Below, in pieces: positions 11,638-23,880 of a DNA stretch of 64,000 bases (the stretch's first letter is position 1; each line of letters starts with the position of its first letter). The stretch comes from Gamarada debralockiae (taxonomy: Eukaryota > Ascomycota > Leotiomycetes > Helotiales > Hyphodiscaceae). The notes under the pieces were generated by a model. The model saw only the letters and a list, made by a program, of their open reading frames with translations. It ran no database searches and was not told the DNA's origin. The stretch lies in contig NXFV01001196.1 in the NCBI GenBank assembly GCA_002803225.1, positions 1 through 64,000 on the forward strand. The letters are read 5' to 3'. Position numbers and translations under genes: made by a program.

Positions 11638-12122
11638 TATTATGGGAATATGGAACACCGATATTCCAAATACCGTATTTTGAGCGACTTTGGCTACGAG
11701 GAGCCCTCTAAACGTGGAGAGGTCGGCAAGTCTTCAATCGCTCATAAAATCTGAGCGATCAGGGAAGTAGCTAAGCTATCCCTTAAAACAATCATTTATG
11801 GCCTTTTGGTAACTCTTGAACCCTCCCTGGATTTGGATTTGAAGCGTCTAGAGAGATGGATTATGGCGACTTGCCATGCCATGGAGCTAGAGCCTCAGAC
11901 ATCTCAATAAGAACGCAGCGCAAACTTAGACAGCGTGAAAATTAACGAATGCGGGGGACTATGACTGACCTTTATCGACATTGAAAATACCTCGTGTTTC
12001 TGGCTACGAAATTTTTGAATTTGTCGTTCTCTGGATGCCTGAAGTTTGAGGATGCTTGTTGGTTGAAATTAGCGAGGGGCACCTTGGGATTTGACCTTTT
12101 TTTACGTCCAAATTTCGAAGAC
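11638..12122. other. divergent intergenic region
   Basis: It probably contains the missing first exon and promoter of the WDR6-like gene and the promoter of the SDR gene. No other element was recognised. Confidence 0.4.
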
Positions 12123-12995
12123 ATGGACGCGAACGCGTATTTATCAAGTCTCTTCGGCCTCGGAGGCAAGACAGCCTTAATTTCTGGAGGGACAAGAGGA
12201 ATTGGCAGAGCGTTAGCAATTGCGCTGTAAGGTACCTACAGCCCTCAACCTCTACAAGTTCCTAACTAATCTAGAGTAAATTATAGAGCATCTGCTGGAG
12301 CCGATATCATTCTCCTCGCCCGCGATGTCGATTCAGGGTTCGAAGTGCTGGAGGAGATTGGCAGGCTAGGTCGGGCAGCACATATGTACCAATGCGACCT
12401 CTCCGATCGAGAAGAAGTCCTCAAGATCATCCCACTGATCTATGAGCACGGCGACGAAATCGACATATTTGTGCATTGCGCCGGCCTGCAGCATCGTTGC
12501 CCCGCGGAAGACTTCCCAGATGTGAATTGGGACGAGATAATGAATATCAATGTTACGGCTGGGTTTCAATTAAGCAGAGAACTGGCCAAACATTGGTTCA
12601 ATACCAGTTTGAAGGCTTATAATGGGAGTTATGTGGGGAGGAGGAAGAAGATTGTTTTTATTGCAAGCATGACGAGCTTTACGGGCAGTGTGGAAATACC
12701 GGCTTATACTGCGAGTAAAGGAGCGATCGCTCAGCTTACGAAGGCGCTGAATAATGAATGGATGGCGAGGGGAATTAATGTGAATGCGATTGCGCCTGGA
12801 TACATTGAAACGGAATTGACGAATGCGATTAAGGATGGTGGGGAGAAGGAGAAGGCTATTCTTCAGAGGATACCGGCTGGCAGATGGGGAAATCCGAGGG
12901 ACATAGCTGGCGCGGTCATACATCTCTGTGCGAGGAGCGGAGACTACATTGGAGGAGAAGTCCATGCCGTGGATGGAGGTTACCTCGGAAGGTAA
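12123..12995 (+). CDS. short-chain dehydrogenase, KduD-like (270 aa)
   Basis: Two exons, 12123-12226 and 12287-12995, with a 60-nt intron (GTAAGG..TTATAG) splitting a Leu codon. This is a classical NAD(P)-dependent SDR: nucleotide-binding SGGTRGIG at residues 21-28, and the Ser162, Tyr175-x3-Lys179 catalytic set (FIASMTS, YTASK). Overall it reads like 2-deoxy-D-gluconate 3-dehydrogenase / 2-dehydro-3-deoxy-gluconate 5-dehydrogenase, an uronic-acid (pectin) catabolism enzyme, including the C-terminal VDGGYLGR. Fungal homologues are often only predicted, so the exact substrate is inference. The start lies next to a conserved LFGLGGKTALISGG. Confidence 0.88.
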
Positions 12996-13097
12996 GGTCG
13001 CGGTTTTGAAAGATCTTGTCCAATACCCAGGTATACCAATTTAAAGTAAGAATTTAATCGCTCGAGGCTCAAGGGGTTGTTAAAAGTCTGCTCATAG

Positions 13098-15808
13098 TCA
13101 TTCGGCTTCTCAGTCGGTGATTTTGTCCTCCTAACTCCGCTCGCATACACCACCATCCAGAACTTCCGAAAGGCATGCGGCGCACACGATGAGCTTACCC
13201 GCGAGGTCACGAGCCTACACAACGTCCTCCTACGCCTGCAGCGCGAAGTCGAGAAGCCGAATTCCCTCATCAATTGAACCGAAGACGGGCGCCTTGACGA
13301 ATTGCAAAAATTGTTAAAGGGTGTGATCGCGCGTTGAAGGTCATTGACCAAGTGCTTGTGAAGTACAACGGCATGTCGGAAGAGAAACGACGGGTCACAC
13401 GGTTCAGGCTGAAGGTCAAATTTGGCAATGGGGAGATGAAGAATATGGAGAAGATCAGGCAGGAACTGTCGATTTATACGTCTGCGATTACGTTGTTTTG
13501 AATCTGCTGTCGATGGAGAGCCAGGAGAAGGTGGAGGAGCATATGGAGAATCATGAAGAACAGTTGAGAGAGTTGAGACAGTCGCTCAATTGGATTACGG
13601 TGACGTTATAAGCGAGCAGCGGGAATAGGGAAAGTTCGATTCACGCAGATGACGACAAGGCTATGTGGAAATAATTTCGGAGAGAACTGCTTAGGGAAGG
13701 CTTCTCGAGTTCGGAGCTGAGCAAACATAAGACTATCATCAAGGATCCTGTGATGGAGCTTGGAGCGAGGGGCGCCTTGGATGTTCCAGAAGTTGAAGAG
13801 CCCATTCTAGACGATCCGGTCGAGGCAGAGAGCTATGAATATCAGGATGCAGTGCAACCGAGCAGACTTGAACGCCCCCCTGCGGAGCAGAGCTAAACTG
13901 AGTTCGCCGGAAGAGGATTCCACGAGCTTTTCCGGAGTCGGTTGAAGAAACTGCACCAAGCCCAATATCGTCCTCAAAGCGCAGAAACTAGCTAACCATC
14001 TCTCGCCGACCCAGTAACCCGTGACAGCCATTGTGCCATTGACCTACAGAGCCACAGGACAACTAAGCAGTCGCAGACGTGAAGAACGAACCACATCAAC
14101 AGTAGCCTACGCAGAAACAGATGAAGGAACGGACGACGAGGTAGACGGAATACGAGATTCAAATAAACATCTCAGGAATGTCGGCAGTTCCGAAGAATTT
14201 GATGCCGATAAAGTCTCTCCTCGAGAAGAGCAGAACCCTTGAACCGTCTCAGAGTTCCCCAGTTCTGACGGAAAGTCTCTCAAACAGGGCAGACAACCCA
14301 AGGAATCTAGATAGATGGGAGAGGAACAGTTGGAGACCTCACGGCCGCTAATGTTTGAGGCGTCTCAGACTCAACCACAGGACCCAGGCAAATTCCTGAA
14401 GCAGCTTACGAGATACCAGCCTCTCTACGAGCGAGGGAGAACAATGGCGGTGTAATAATGGTGGCCGAAAGGTCAAAGGCCACTCCGGAATCGGTCTCGA
14501 TGGAAGAAGTTGAGGATGAGGACTTTCAAACTGGCGCGCATCCTAATTGTGAACACTTCGAGACCATAGAAGACGTAGCAGAGTATTCTTAGTTGGAACC
14601 AGAATTCAAATCTGAATTTGTTCGACGTCCAGGTGAAATTAGCGAGCAGAGTGATTTGGAGGATTTCTCCACGTCAAGTTCAAGATCAGGGTTTGATACC
14701 GGCTCAGAGCCAGATGTCCAGCATCCGTTCCAAGCGTTAGGGTCTATCGAAGGGTCTATCGAAGCCACCGACCGCCTCCTTCATGGCGCAGAGTGAAACC
14801 GCACGCACCTTTACAACCGGGGGAAATGAGGTATGCGAGACGAGAGACTGGAATGACAGAGGATTAACAAGGACAAGGTGGTTTTGGGTGGAAGTAAGAG
14901 CAAATGCAAGGGAGAAAGTGTGGCTGAGGGCAAGGAACATATTGAGAGTCTACGGTCACAGAATATTCATTGAGACCTTCAGGAAGAGAATCTCCGAAGA
15001 CAGGTGTACTCTGACTGTGAATCCGTTAGTAGCTCTGGCAAAGACGAGCAAAGCGACATGGACGACTCTTCTATATCAGAATCATTTCCCGAAGGGGTTC
15101 ATAAAGGCACAAAGGTGGAATCTGTGTGGAGTTCACGACCCCGGTGCTGGTTGCCCATCATCCAAACCGCTTCTACGGAAGAAGAGTCCCACCATATCCT
15201 TGCGTGGCAGAACAAGGTAGCTTGCAGTATGTCAGGGTCAATGTCAGGGTCAAAGAATACACATCCGAACGGACCTGACGCTGCTCCTTTCACGTCTCAA
15301 AAGCAAAAGGGAACTTTGTCTGTTATGACGGCTTCACCCTGGCCCCATTTCTCAGAGCAGCAGAAAACAGAACGGATCAGCCGTAGATTCATGAGGGAAT
15401 TCGGTGTTAAAAAAGTTAAGAGAAGGCGAGACTTTCAAGGGTTCAATTACCGGCATTCTAAATCAACAAACGTTATCAAGACCACTGGAGGCAGACACCA
15501 TGGACCATACCACATGCGTTGTCGATAAAAGTCGGAGAGTCATTCCAAACCCACCACCTGTGGTACCACAAGCCCCAAAACTTGCCTACATGCCGAGATA
15601 TCCCCATCAAAACGAAGGAATGCCGTGGCCGACCGATGGTCATAGTATCTATGACGAAGCTAGTGTTCTTTCGCCCCCAAATATGGCACCGGGAGTTGGA
15701 TGTGCTTCTTCCATCGCCCCGAGCGATAGTGTGAGCAGGATTGGAAGCAAGAGGGAACGAGAACGTTTAAGGGAAAGGATGAGTGAGCGATGTAGGAAAT
15801 CACGCTAG
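13098..15808 (+). pseudogene. decayed fungal protein with STAND/NLR-type N-terminal domain
   Basis: From 13098 the sequence reads SFGFSVGDFV and continues through a helical region (NFRKACGAHDELTREVTSL), the N-terminus common on large fungal signalling or STAND-like proteins. The start ATG is lost. The frame is interrupted by TGA (13276-13278 region, CGA to TGA) and by TAA codons where Gln is expected (VTL*ASSG, MWK*FRRE, EQS*TEF), plus frameshifts. Downstream pieces at 14021-14242, 14593-14796, 15004-15528 and 15404-15808 look like a long acidic, Ser-rich and then Arg-rich C-terminal part with PRYPHQNEGMPWP. No NB-ARC or NACHT domain is visible, so the original function is unknown. Confidence 0.65.
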
Positions 15809-16174
15809 GGACATCTCGCACTCGAGGATGACTGATGTCCCTTTCAAGTCGCATGTCAACATATGATAATAGTCTTAGTAAAGATTCTTGCATTGATCCC
15901 GAAACTGGTTTAAAATTTCAATTCTACCTCCTGGCTAAAGAGGGCCAGTCGACTCGTTCGCTAATGCACTAGTCTGCTTCGCTTCCTCGTTCGGTTGTGT
16001 TCACCTCGGACATCTGCAACCTCAATGAAATCACTTCAATACCAAGCCAAACTCGACGCGCTGTCAACCGCTCAACTGGATTCAGAGATTCAAATTTTCG
16101 AAAATTCGATCCTTCAAACGGCACCAACGATTTCTTCAATCTTTGAACTGATCATCCATCATCAATCGTTCACC

Positions 16175-17879
16175 ATGGCTGAACGAACTTACAATGTCGC
16201 CGTAATTGGCTACGGACTCTCGGCCAAAGTCTTCATGACCCCCTTTATCTCCGTCACTCCACGATTGAAACTCCACGCAATCGTTCAGCGCACCTCAACC
16301 AACGACAACGACGCAGTGCGCGATCATCCGGCGGTCAAAGTGCATCGAAGCAGTGCGGAGATGCTGAAAGATGAGGCCATCGACGTTGTGGTTGTCGCGA
16401 CGCCGCCACCATCTCACTTTACGCTTTGCAAGGAAGCTCTCGAGGCTGGAAAGCATGGTATGTTTGATCTCAACTCTGTTATAAGCTGAGAATGTTTAAG
16501 CTGGTATTGTGCATCTAGTTGTTTGCGAGAAACCTTTCACAATGAACACCCAGGAAGCGGATGAGTTGATAGCGATCGCAAGGACCAAGGCGAGACTACT
16601 CACGGTCTTCCACAGTAAGTGTTCGCAAAATCCATTATGCAGACCATTGATATGCCCGAATATCAATCGCCGAGCCAGAGCGAACGATTCAAGGCAGTGA
16701 GGTCTCAGTGAGCCATCTCAAGAATTACGATCGGTGAAACGAATTGAACAGAATTGATCGAAACTTTTACTGATAGCTCAAAAGATAGACGCTGGGATTA
16801 TGACTTCTTCACGGTATCTGAACTCCTCCGCAACAAAGTGGCCGGTGTGGACCTTGGCCGAATCGCTGAATTCGAGTCGCACTTTGACTGGCATGCACCG
16901 CTCCCACGACCTGGATGGGAGTCCACATGGCGTATTCAAGCTGGAACAGGTGCTGCTGTACTGTATGACCTCGGTTCGCATCTAATCGATCAAGCCCTGC
17001 AACTCTTCGGGATGCCGCAGTGGATAACCGGGTTTCTGTACCACCAGCGCGAGAAAGGTGCTCAGTGGGGTGACGCAGATTCGATGACGGTTCTATTGCA
17101 GTATAATGACGGCCCCTTCGTTACGCTGAAGGCTTCAATTATGAATGCCGAACCAGAGCAACTTAGGTTCTGGATTCGTGGCACTAAAGGGGCATACAAG
17201 AAGGTACGTTTTAAATCGTCCAAATGGAAAGAGCGATTGCACCTCAATCACTGGAAAGAGTTGAACAATTGGATTTCAAATCGTTCAGAACGACTTGAGG
17301 GATTGCACTTGAATTGCTCACTGTATTTGAGCGATTGAAGTTCAAATCGTTCAAATGACTTCAGTGATCGAAATAGACCATTGCTGATCCTTCGGAATAG
17401 TACCATCTCGATGTCCAAGAACCCCAAATCGCCAGCGGAAGTCATACTCCCGAAACTCCTGGCTTCGGAAAGGAACCTGAAAGTCATCATGGTGGGTTTC
17501 TGTCGTCGTCATTCTAAGTCTGAGGAGCAATCGTTCAATCAATTTAAGCGAACAATGAGATGCTTCGGTTCTGGTCATCCAGTGGTCCTGAACTCTCAAA
17601 CCACGCGACTGCCACTCCAGAGCATCGTTCACGCTATCTCAGATGCTGATTTTACAAATAGGTATTCTCTCAACGATCGATGAAAATGGCACCATTACCA
17701 GTGCACTATCTCCAACTTTGGTCGCTCCTACATACATGGCCTTTTGGAAGCAGCTTACGGACGCGTTGGACGGAAGAGGAGCTGTACCTGTGGAACCAGA
17801 GTCAGCAGCGCGGGTGATCAGTGTCATTGAGCTTGTCACGACAAGCGCTACCGAGCATAGGTCCATTCAGGTAGTTTAG
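16175..17879 (+). CDS. Gfo/Idh/MocA-family NAD(P)-dependent oxidoreductase (368 aa)
   Basis: Five exons: 16175-16457, 16519-16614, 16785-17203, 17401-17491 and 17662-17879. Introns of 61, 170, 197 and 170 nt have GTATGT, GTAAGT, GTACGT and GTGGGT donors, and the total is exactly 369 codons. The start ATG has a good CACCATGG context. An N-terminal Rossmann fold (VAVIGYGLSAKVF) is followed by the family EKP motif (VVCEKPFT) and the C-terminal Gfo/Idh/MocA sheet domain (GRIAEFESHFDW, LYDLGSHLIDQA, IRGTKGAYKKYHLDVQE). It resembles fungal dehydrogenases acting on sugars, inositol or dihydrodiols; the substrate cannot be read from sequence. Introns 2-4 are long for this window and rich in ATCG/TTCAAATCG words. 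Confidence 0.87.
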
Positions 17880-18609
17880 ATTGTTCAGTTGTATTTAACG
17901 ACTGCAATTTCATGAATAAAAAGCTTTTTTGAAGAATGTTATCCAAGTGACCAAGTCTATTCTCCGTAAATTGCCTCTTCTGAGGGAGAATTTGACTTGA
18001 ATACAGGTAAGCCTCGATCATGCGACGACGAAGATGGCCGTAGATGGTGGCGCACAAAACGCCATAGAGTATTCCCGGATCCTTGTTCCGTCCTCACTTC
18101 TGACTCACAAGAATTGGGAGGGTGAACGTTTTCGGATGTACCTCCGTACTGAGTATGACAACGCAACGCAGAACGGATACACAACAGCACTTCGTGAGAA
18201 TTGTGGAAAAGCTGGGTATCTCGACCAAATGCCAGTCAAAATCCCGCAAAAATGATTAACTCCCAGCCACATATATCAAAATGCGATACTGCAGGCGCGG
18301 TGCTGTTCTCAGTGCCAACCATATTGCGGGAATAAGCGTGGCTTAGCCAAGGGCCTGCGGGAGGACCCTTGTTTCGCGTTCAATGACGTTCTCTAATTAT
18401 GCCTCGCTAATACACAGCCTCGAGGCGCAGTTAGTGAAGTTCTTCATGCTTTGTGTCTCTTCTCTTTGACTTTCGCTTTCATATCAAATATATCTGGATA
18501 AATAGCTGCAAATTTAGAGATATTGTTTTATTTTTCCTTTCTGGCGCATTCTTCCTCCCTCGCAGCAGTCACCAACAAGCAAGTGGAGCGATCATAAGCC
18601 CTGGAAAAA
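17880..18609. other. intergenic, nothing recognised
   Basis: No gene supported. A 73-codon ORF at 18034-18255 (+) has no recognisable motif. The promoter of the gene at 18610 lies in the AT-rich last 200 bases. Confidence 0.5.
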
Positions 18610-21325
18610 ATGAAAGACGGCGAATACCTGGAGCTCAAAAAAGAAGCGAAAGCCGCCCGAATTTTCGTCAAGCCGACCAAGTACAGCCCTTTCAAGTCGG
18701 AAGGCATACCTACAGACCACAAGGAAAAGTTTTCAATTGTACAGTCCCTCGGCCGTACCTCATACTCCACATACGGATATGTCCCCAATACTGAGACCGC
18801 GGATAAGCCATGGCAGCTTCAGAATAAGACACGGGCAGCACAACTAGTCCACTTCGCTGGGAAGTGTCGAAAGGAGAATCGTAATGAAGCAGGTTGGAGA
18901 AATGAGGTTGAGTCCAAGGTTTTCGAGAGATTTGACTATGAAGTTGCTTGGTATGTAGTGCCATCGTATATAAAGTTCTTGTCTTATGATTGACGGTGAA
19001 TATAGTAAACGATGCCGGAAAAGACTTTGGAGGTCGGAGATCGAGGCAAATCCAAACTCGAGCAATAGCAAGACTACGTCTCTGCGGGACCGCCAGCTGA
19101 AACGAGAACAGTGCAAATGTAATCCTGCAGGTCGTCTAGGTGACTGGTAAGTCCATCTCAAAGTTGAAAAAGGTGTATGAAAAGCTTACAAAAACCGAAA
19201 GCTTGGATTCAGGGATCAGTGAACTGTTTTCTTCCCGACTACAAGAGACTGTCTGCGAACCGGGCGAGACAAGCTATCAGCCCTCAAGATCTCAAAAGAA
19301 GAAACAGCCGGATCGGATTCACGGATTACAGCGAACCACAAACTTCGAAAAGCTACTTCAGGAGCCGTACGCTCATGAAGAGCCACGACGTTACCCGCCA
19401 CGCACAATCGAAGACGTGGTGAATATCAGCGTCAACCCTAACAATGGGGGAGAGCCTCTCCTCTTCCCGTTCCTTATCCTTGAAGCCAAGCGCGAAAAGG
19501 GGGCGCAAAACTTTGAGGAGATGGAAATACAAACCGCTTTTCCAATCAAAAACGCCCTGAAATTACAGTATGACCTAGTTAAGACCAAAGGGAACACGAT
19601 GGACGTACCTGGAGGACCGCTTGTATGGTTTTTCGCCAGCCGAGGCGAAGACTGGCGAGTGTACGGGGCAGTTGTCAACGAGGAAGAAGGCAGGCCAAAT
19701 TATGTGAGTACCCTCACACATAGTGCGCCATCAATTGAATTTATTCTGACACCTTCTAGCTCATAAACTATCTCTGGGGAGGGAGCGTTACTGGTCATGA
19801 CGAAGCTTTGCAACTAGTCCTCATCGTGGACTATATCTTGGATTGGGCGCGAGACATCTATAGACCCAATTTGCTCCGACAACTCAAAACCCTGCGGCCC
19901 TCGAAGTCATCGACTTTAGACGATGCTCTGACCTCTATCTTAGACCCAGATGTCTACTCACTTGCAGGCGAAGTGCAGCCATGGATGGAAGCCCAAGACA
20001 TACAGATGATGCAGCCTGAAGACATTTTGGATCCGAACTCGACAGATGCTGTCTCAGCCACATTCGAAGAAGATCCAGTTGATTCTCTCGGTCAATTCAA
20101 GAGTCCACAAGGCCTGGTTCGCGATGCGCGGATCATCGAGTCTCGTCTCCGATCGCTCTATATCACTCGCGACAACGCTCAGACACTCTTACAAGGATTC
20201 GAAAATCCGAATACCACTACGGCCTTGGTTCGATCCATCTTAGCGACTCTGAGTCGCAAATGTGTCGTCCTCGAGAGTGAGGACGTGCTGAATGCCATCG
20301 AGGACAAATGGACCGGCAATGTCAGACCAAGGACCTCGGTTCCATTGCAGATTTCAAAAGTATATGTACAATTCCGAGTTTCTTACTTTATCAACCATGC
20401 TTGGGAGCAAGTTCGAGAGCTCACCTATCTGGCTGTGTCTGACGAAGCACGAGAGATTTTGATTGAACGAGCGAAATTTCGAAGTATTGTCCGACGATCC
20501 CGCTTTACTCCGCCAGAATGTCCAGAAGAGCAAGTCCTCCAAACCATAGACAATTTTCTACAACGGAGCGTTCGTCAAGATTTCGTTGCTGCTTTGACAA
20601 GGCGAACATACATGACTGATATGGAAAGCCAAACTGTAGTTTCCCTAGATGATAGCGGAGCTGCACGTGAATCCATGTCACTGAGAATGGTCAGCAAGCA
20701 AGACAAGAACCCAAAAGGCCCTGGCGTTTCGATGCAAGATATTGTCCATCGCGTCTATGAAAAGTATAGGATCGGCAAGCGTGAGCCGTCGGAGCCATTT
20801 CTGCGCGTCTCTGCTCGCATGGACTCTGAAGGCCGACCTCTCTGGCAGGATTGGCAAGCTGGCGACGCACTCTCACAAGCAGAAAGACATCTTGACAAGC
20901 AATTGGTTTACGGGGATATCGCTAATACGCGTTATCTACCTGCATCGGAGCAGAAATTGTGCCTCTACGTCCTCGACGGTCAGATAGAGAACCTTGACTA
21001 CTTCTCCATCGTTACCAAGTTACTGTGGCATCTACACGATCCCCGCGGGGAGCGCATTTGTGCCACCGTTCGGAAGGGAAGAGTTCATACGACAAACAAA
21101 AAGAAAGAAGACAATAGGGCGCATTACCATTTCTTCCTCAAAGAGTCCCAAGACCAACTGAACTTGTCCCGGGACGAACTGAGACGAAATGTCTTCGATT
21201 GGATAAAGGGCATAACCCCGAAAACGGTGCAAGAATCATTTACGGTGAAAATGGATATGCATCAAATACTGAAAGACTGTGTATTATCTGAACGAGCAAA
21301 ATTTAAGGAGCAACCTACGAGATAA
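18610..21325 (+). CDS. uncharacterised fungal protein with zinc-knuckle-like Cys cluster and possible PD-(D/E)XK core (849 aa)
   Basis: Four exons: 18610-18950, 19006-19146, 19202-19703 and 19760-21325. Three introns of 55-56 nt give an exact 850-codon frame. The N-terminal part is basic and contains Cys114-x2-Cys117 and Cys150-x-Cys152, a possible metal site. Around residues 245-290 the sequence FPFLILEAKREKG followed by QTAFPIKNAL resembles the beta strand, E-x-K and downstream Gln helix of PD-(D/E)XK nuclease-like folds; this is inference from pattern only. The C-terminal 500 residues are helical with no recognised domain. I know similar multi-copy hypothetical proteins from helotialean fungi but no function. 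The third exon start (after GAAAG) was chosen because other AG sites create stops. Confidence 0.7.
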
Positions 21326-21678
21326 TTATTTTCTTGGGATGAAGGTTGAGAGAGGGGGACAGTTGGAATCTTGTACGTATTTCTGTAAGAAGTTTAGCTC
21401 CAGAATCATTATGCTCTTCGTAAATGCCTTGGTAACCTTTCAAAGACGTAACTCAATCAAAGGAGAGGAATAGGTGGAGAGGTAACGCACGTGATCAGCG
21501 CCGAGATCTGCCATGAGTAGACTTGTTCGAAATAGGTCCGTACAGGGATAACTGCCAATCTGTCTCCCCTATACCCAACATCGGCCCTGCAGATTATAGG
21601 AAAGTGCAAGATCTGGAAGTCCAACAGGCAACCTACGAGTGAATACGTCCCATTACAAATAAGGACCATCGACTTTGA
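21326..21678. other. intergenic, 3' flank
   Basis: No gene. It leads into the MITE at 21687. Confidence 0.4.
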
Positions 21679-21686
21679 CATCTCAA

Positions 21687-22073
21687 CAAGGTTGGAGATC
21701 TGGAATCCATGGAAATTCCATTTACCTTCTATGGAAGGGTTCCATTCCATTTTAAAATTATTCCATGGACTCCTAATGGATTCATGGATCAATGGAATTT
21801 TCATGGACAGTTGGTGCCTTAGGGACTACACAGAAACAAAAATTAAGGCATCAACATCTCCGTAGGGGGTTGGGGGATCTCACCCACTTTCACAATTTCC
21901 CCAGTGATTTGATTGGTCTGATATCACGTGTACTCCTCACGTGATGATTCCATGGTGGTTCCATAGTCTCCAGGGTAAAATCCATCCATTCCATTTTAAA
22001 TGTATAATGGAAGGAATTTGAGCTCTGGAACCATGGAATTTCCATGGAACAAGGTTCCAGATCTCCAACATTG
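21687..22073. mobile_element. hAT-like MITE, 387 bp
   Basis: The ends are inverted: CAAGGTTGGAGATCTGGAA on the left, and CAATGTTGGAGATCTGGAA as the reverse complement of the right end, one mismatch in 19. The perfect 8-bp duplication CATCTCAA flanks it (21679-21686 and 22074-22081). The 8-bp target site is the mark of hAT-superfamily transposition. Inside are many ATGGAA/TTCCAT palindromic words and no transposase, so it is non-autonomous. Confidence 0.85.
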
Positions 22074-22081
22074 CATCTCAA

Positions 22082-22457
22082 GCAGACCAAAGCTCTTTCA
22101 GAAATTCTCTGGCACAGCGAGCATTCCCCGTTCCATAACAGCTCTTCATATTCTCTAGCAATATAACTCTACGTCTACTATTCTCTTTATTGTTAGCCTC
22201 GCATCCCTATGTGAAGATTGCGTGGAGTAATGCTCGTGCTGGACAAAACCCTTGCGGAAAGCTTATCGTGAAAAGGTATTTCGTGATCTCTACGACTGAC
22301 TACTGAACACGTGATACCGAGGCGGGAAGGCAAGGTGTACTCATTTATGCTTGAAGGATGGTTACGTGGTAATAGCTTCGTTGAGTGCTTCGAAATCACT
22401 CTACTCGATTTCGGATCGGCAATATTGCAAATAGGGCGGTGTCGACTAAACTTTGCT
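22082..22457. other. intergenic between MITE and hydrolase pseudogene
   Basis: The N-terminal third expected for the hydrolase downstream is not found here; it has been lost or replaced. Nothing else was recognised. Confidence 0.4.
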
Positions 22458-23665
22458 ATGTACATCTTGGACTACGGAGCCCCCATGGGCCTCCGCTTAA
22501 CCCTCGAAGGTCCTGATGTCGTCACAGCCCTGATCACACAGAACGGCAAAGCATACCCCGATCGCCTGGGTGATATCCTAGCACCCATTAGCGGTGTCCG
22601 GTGTAAAATATAAGACCCGCTTTAAATTGTAAAGTTTTACAAATGTAAATTTATTTAATCCCTCAGATGTAAGACGTATTGAGTGAAAGTTAGATGCAAA
22701 TTTACATCTAAGACCTACTTTACACTAGGATTTTAAGGGGAAAAGAGGAGAAGGAAGATAAGCCATTTTACTGAGTTTATAATAGCGACCAGCTGTCAGG
22801 TTTTCGAAGTGTAGGGTTGGGGTTGTTTTATTCCTGCGAAATACGAACATACCAAGTTGATTGAGATATCAAGCATAAATCAGTGGCAAAAAGGGGAGTA
22901 CACAAGGCAAACGAGGCCTGGTCAGGTGATGATACTTGAGAGTTGACTATCTCATTTCCCAACTTAACTCCTGTAGAATCTTATGACTACTAGTTTAAGT
23001 TACACTACCTACTAAGCCTCTTGTCAGATTGCATAATAACAATTAGAAAATAAGGAATTTTTATAGCTAAGAAGAAAAGTGGGACTGGGGCCTCTTGGCC
23101 TCTAAATTTTACATTTACATTACATAAGAACTTAATGTAAATATAAAAGGTATTGATGCACGTAAAAGCTTAAATGTAAAGACAAAACTCTGATGTAAGC
23201 TTACGTTCGCTATATCGGACACCCCTAGACTCATCACACAATATTGGAAGACGGGAAGCTAGGCAGATTGTGAGATGGTGAGGAAGGGTATGCTGACATA
23301 GCTAATAAGTGAGGGCACGAGGATGGAGAGCCGAAACCTGAGACAATCGCGCCTGAGATCTAGACGCTGGACTTTGCGTTGCTTAGTAGGGACCAGGAGA
23401 TACATCTGGATCTGTTTAAGAACTATGAGGCCAAGATGGCTCTGTATCCCAAGTTTCAGCAGTGGTTCAGGGAGAGCCAGATTCCGATCTTGGTGGCTTG
23501 GGAGAAGAATGATCAGCATTTTGTGGCCCCTGGTGCGTCTGTTTTTAAGAGGGATCTACCCAAGGCTGAGATGCACCTGTTGGATCGGGCCATTTTGCGG
23601 GTGAGATGCATTTGGAGGAACTTGATCTCATGGTTGTGGACTTCTTGAAGGAGAATGGTATTTGA
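22458..23665 (+). pseudogene. alpha/beta hydrolase (haloalkane dehalogenase/epoxide hydrolase type), split by a MITE
   Basis: The fragment begins at the nucleophile region (YILDYGAPMGLRL) and continues as QNGKAYPDRLGDILAPI up to 22590. A 635-bp element follows, and then RLITQYWKT from 23228. Further parts (TLDFALLSRDQEIHLDLFKN, AWEKNDQHFV, DLPKAEMHLL and a shifted GHFAGEMHLEEL) match the cap, acid and His regions of the family, where Asp is the nucleophile. Besides the insertion there are at least three frameshifts, an in-frame TAG (EI*TLDF) where the family has Trp, and no N-terminus. It is clearly dead. Confidence 0.8.
22591..23225. mobile_element. TA-flanked non-autonomous DNA element (Tc1/mariner-like MITE), 635 bp
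   Basis: The element starts GCGGTGTCCGGTGTA and the reverse complement of its right end is GGGGTGTCCGATATA. A TA dinucleotide lies on each side (22589-22590 and 23226-23227), as expected for Tc1/mariner insertion. It has no coding capacity and is AT-rich with many TGTAAA/TTTACA words. It interrupts a hydrolase pseudogene, and the protein similarity resumes directly after its right end. Confidence 0.75.
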
Positions 23666-23880
23666 GGATAGAGGTGAGTCCGGATCAAGAAGACAGTGTA
23701 CTTTCTCGAGATGCAGAAGAATATTTAAGAAATAGTGAGGATGAGCTTTTTTTGAGGCTGTGATGCATTTTGTAAGAAAGTTGAACTCTAGAATCATCAC
23801 GCCGTTAATAATTGGTAATTCCCTCTGACGCTTGTGTGAAAGCCGAACAAGGACCTCCTTAAGACTTCAAAGACCATTCA

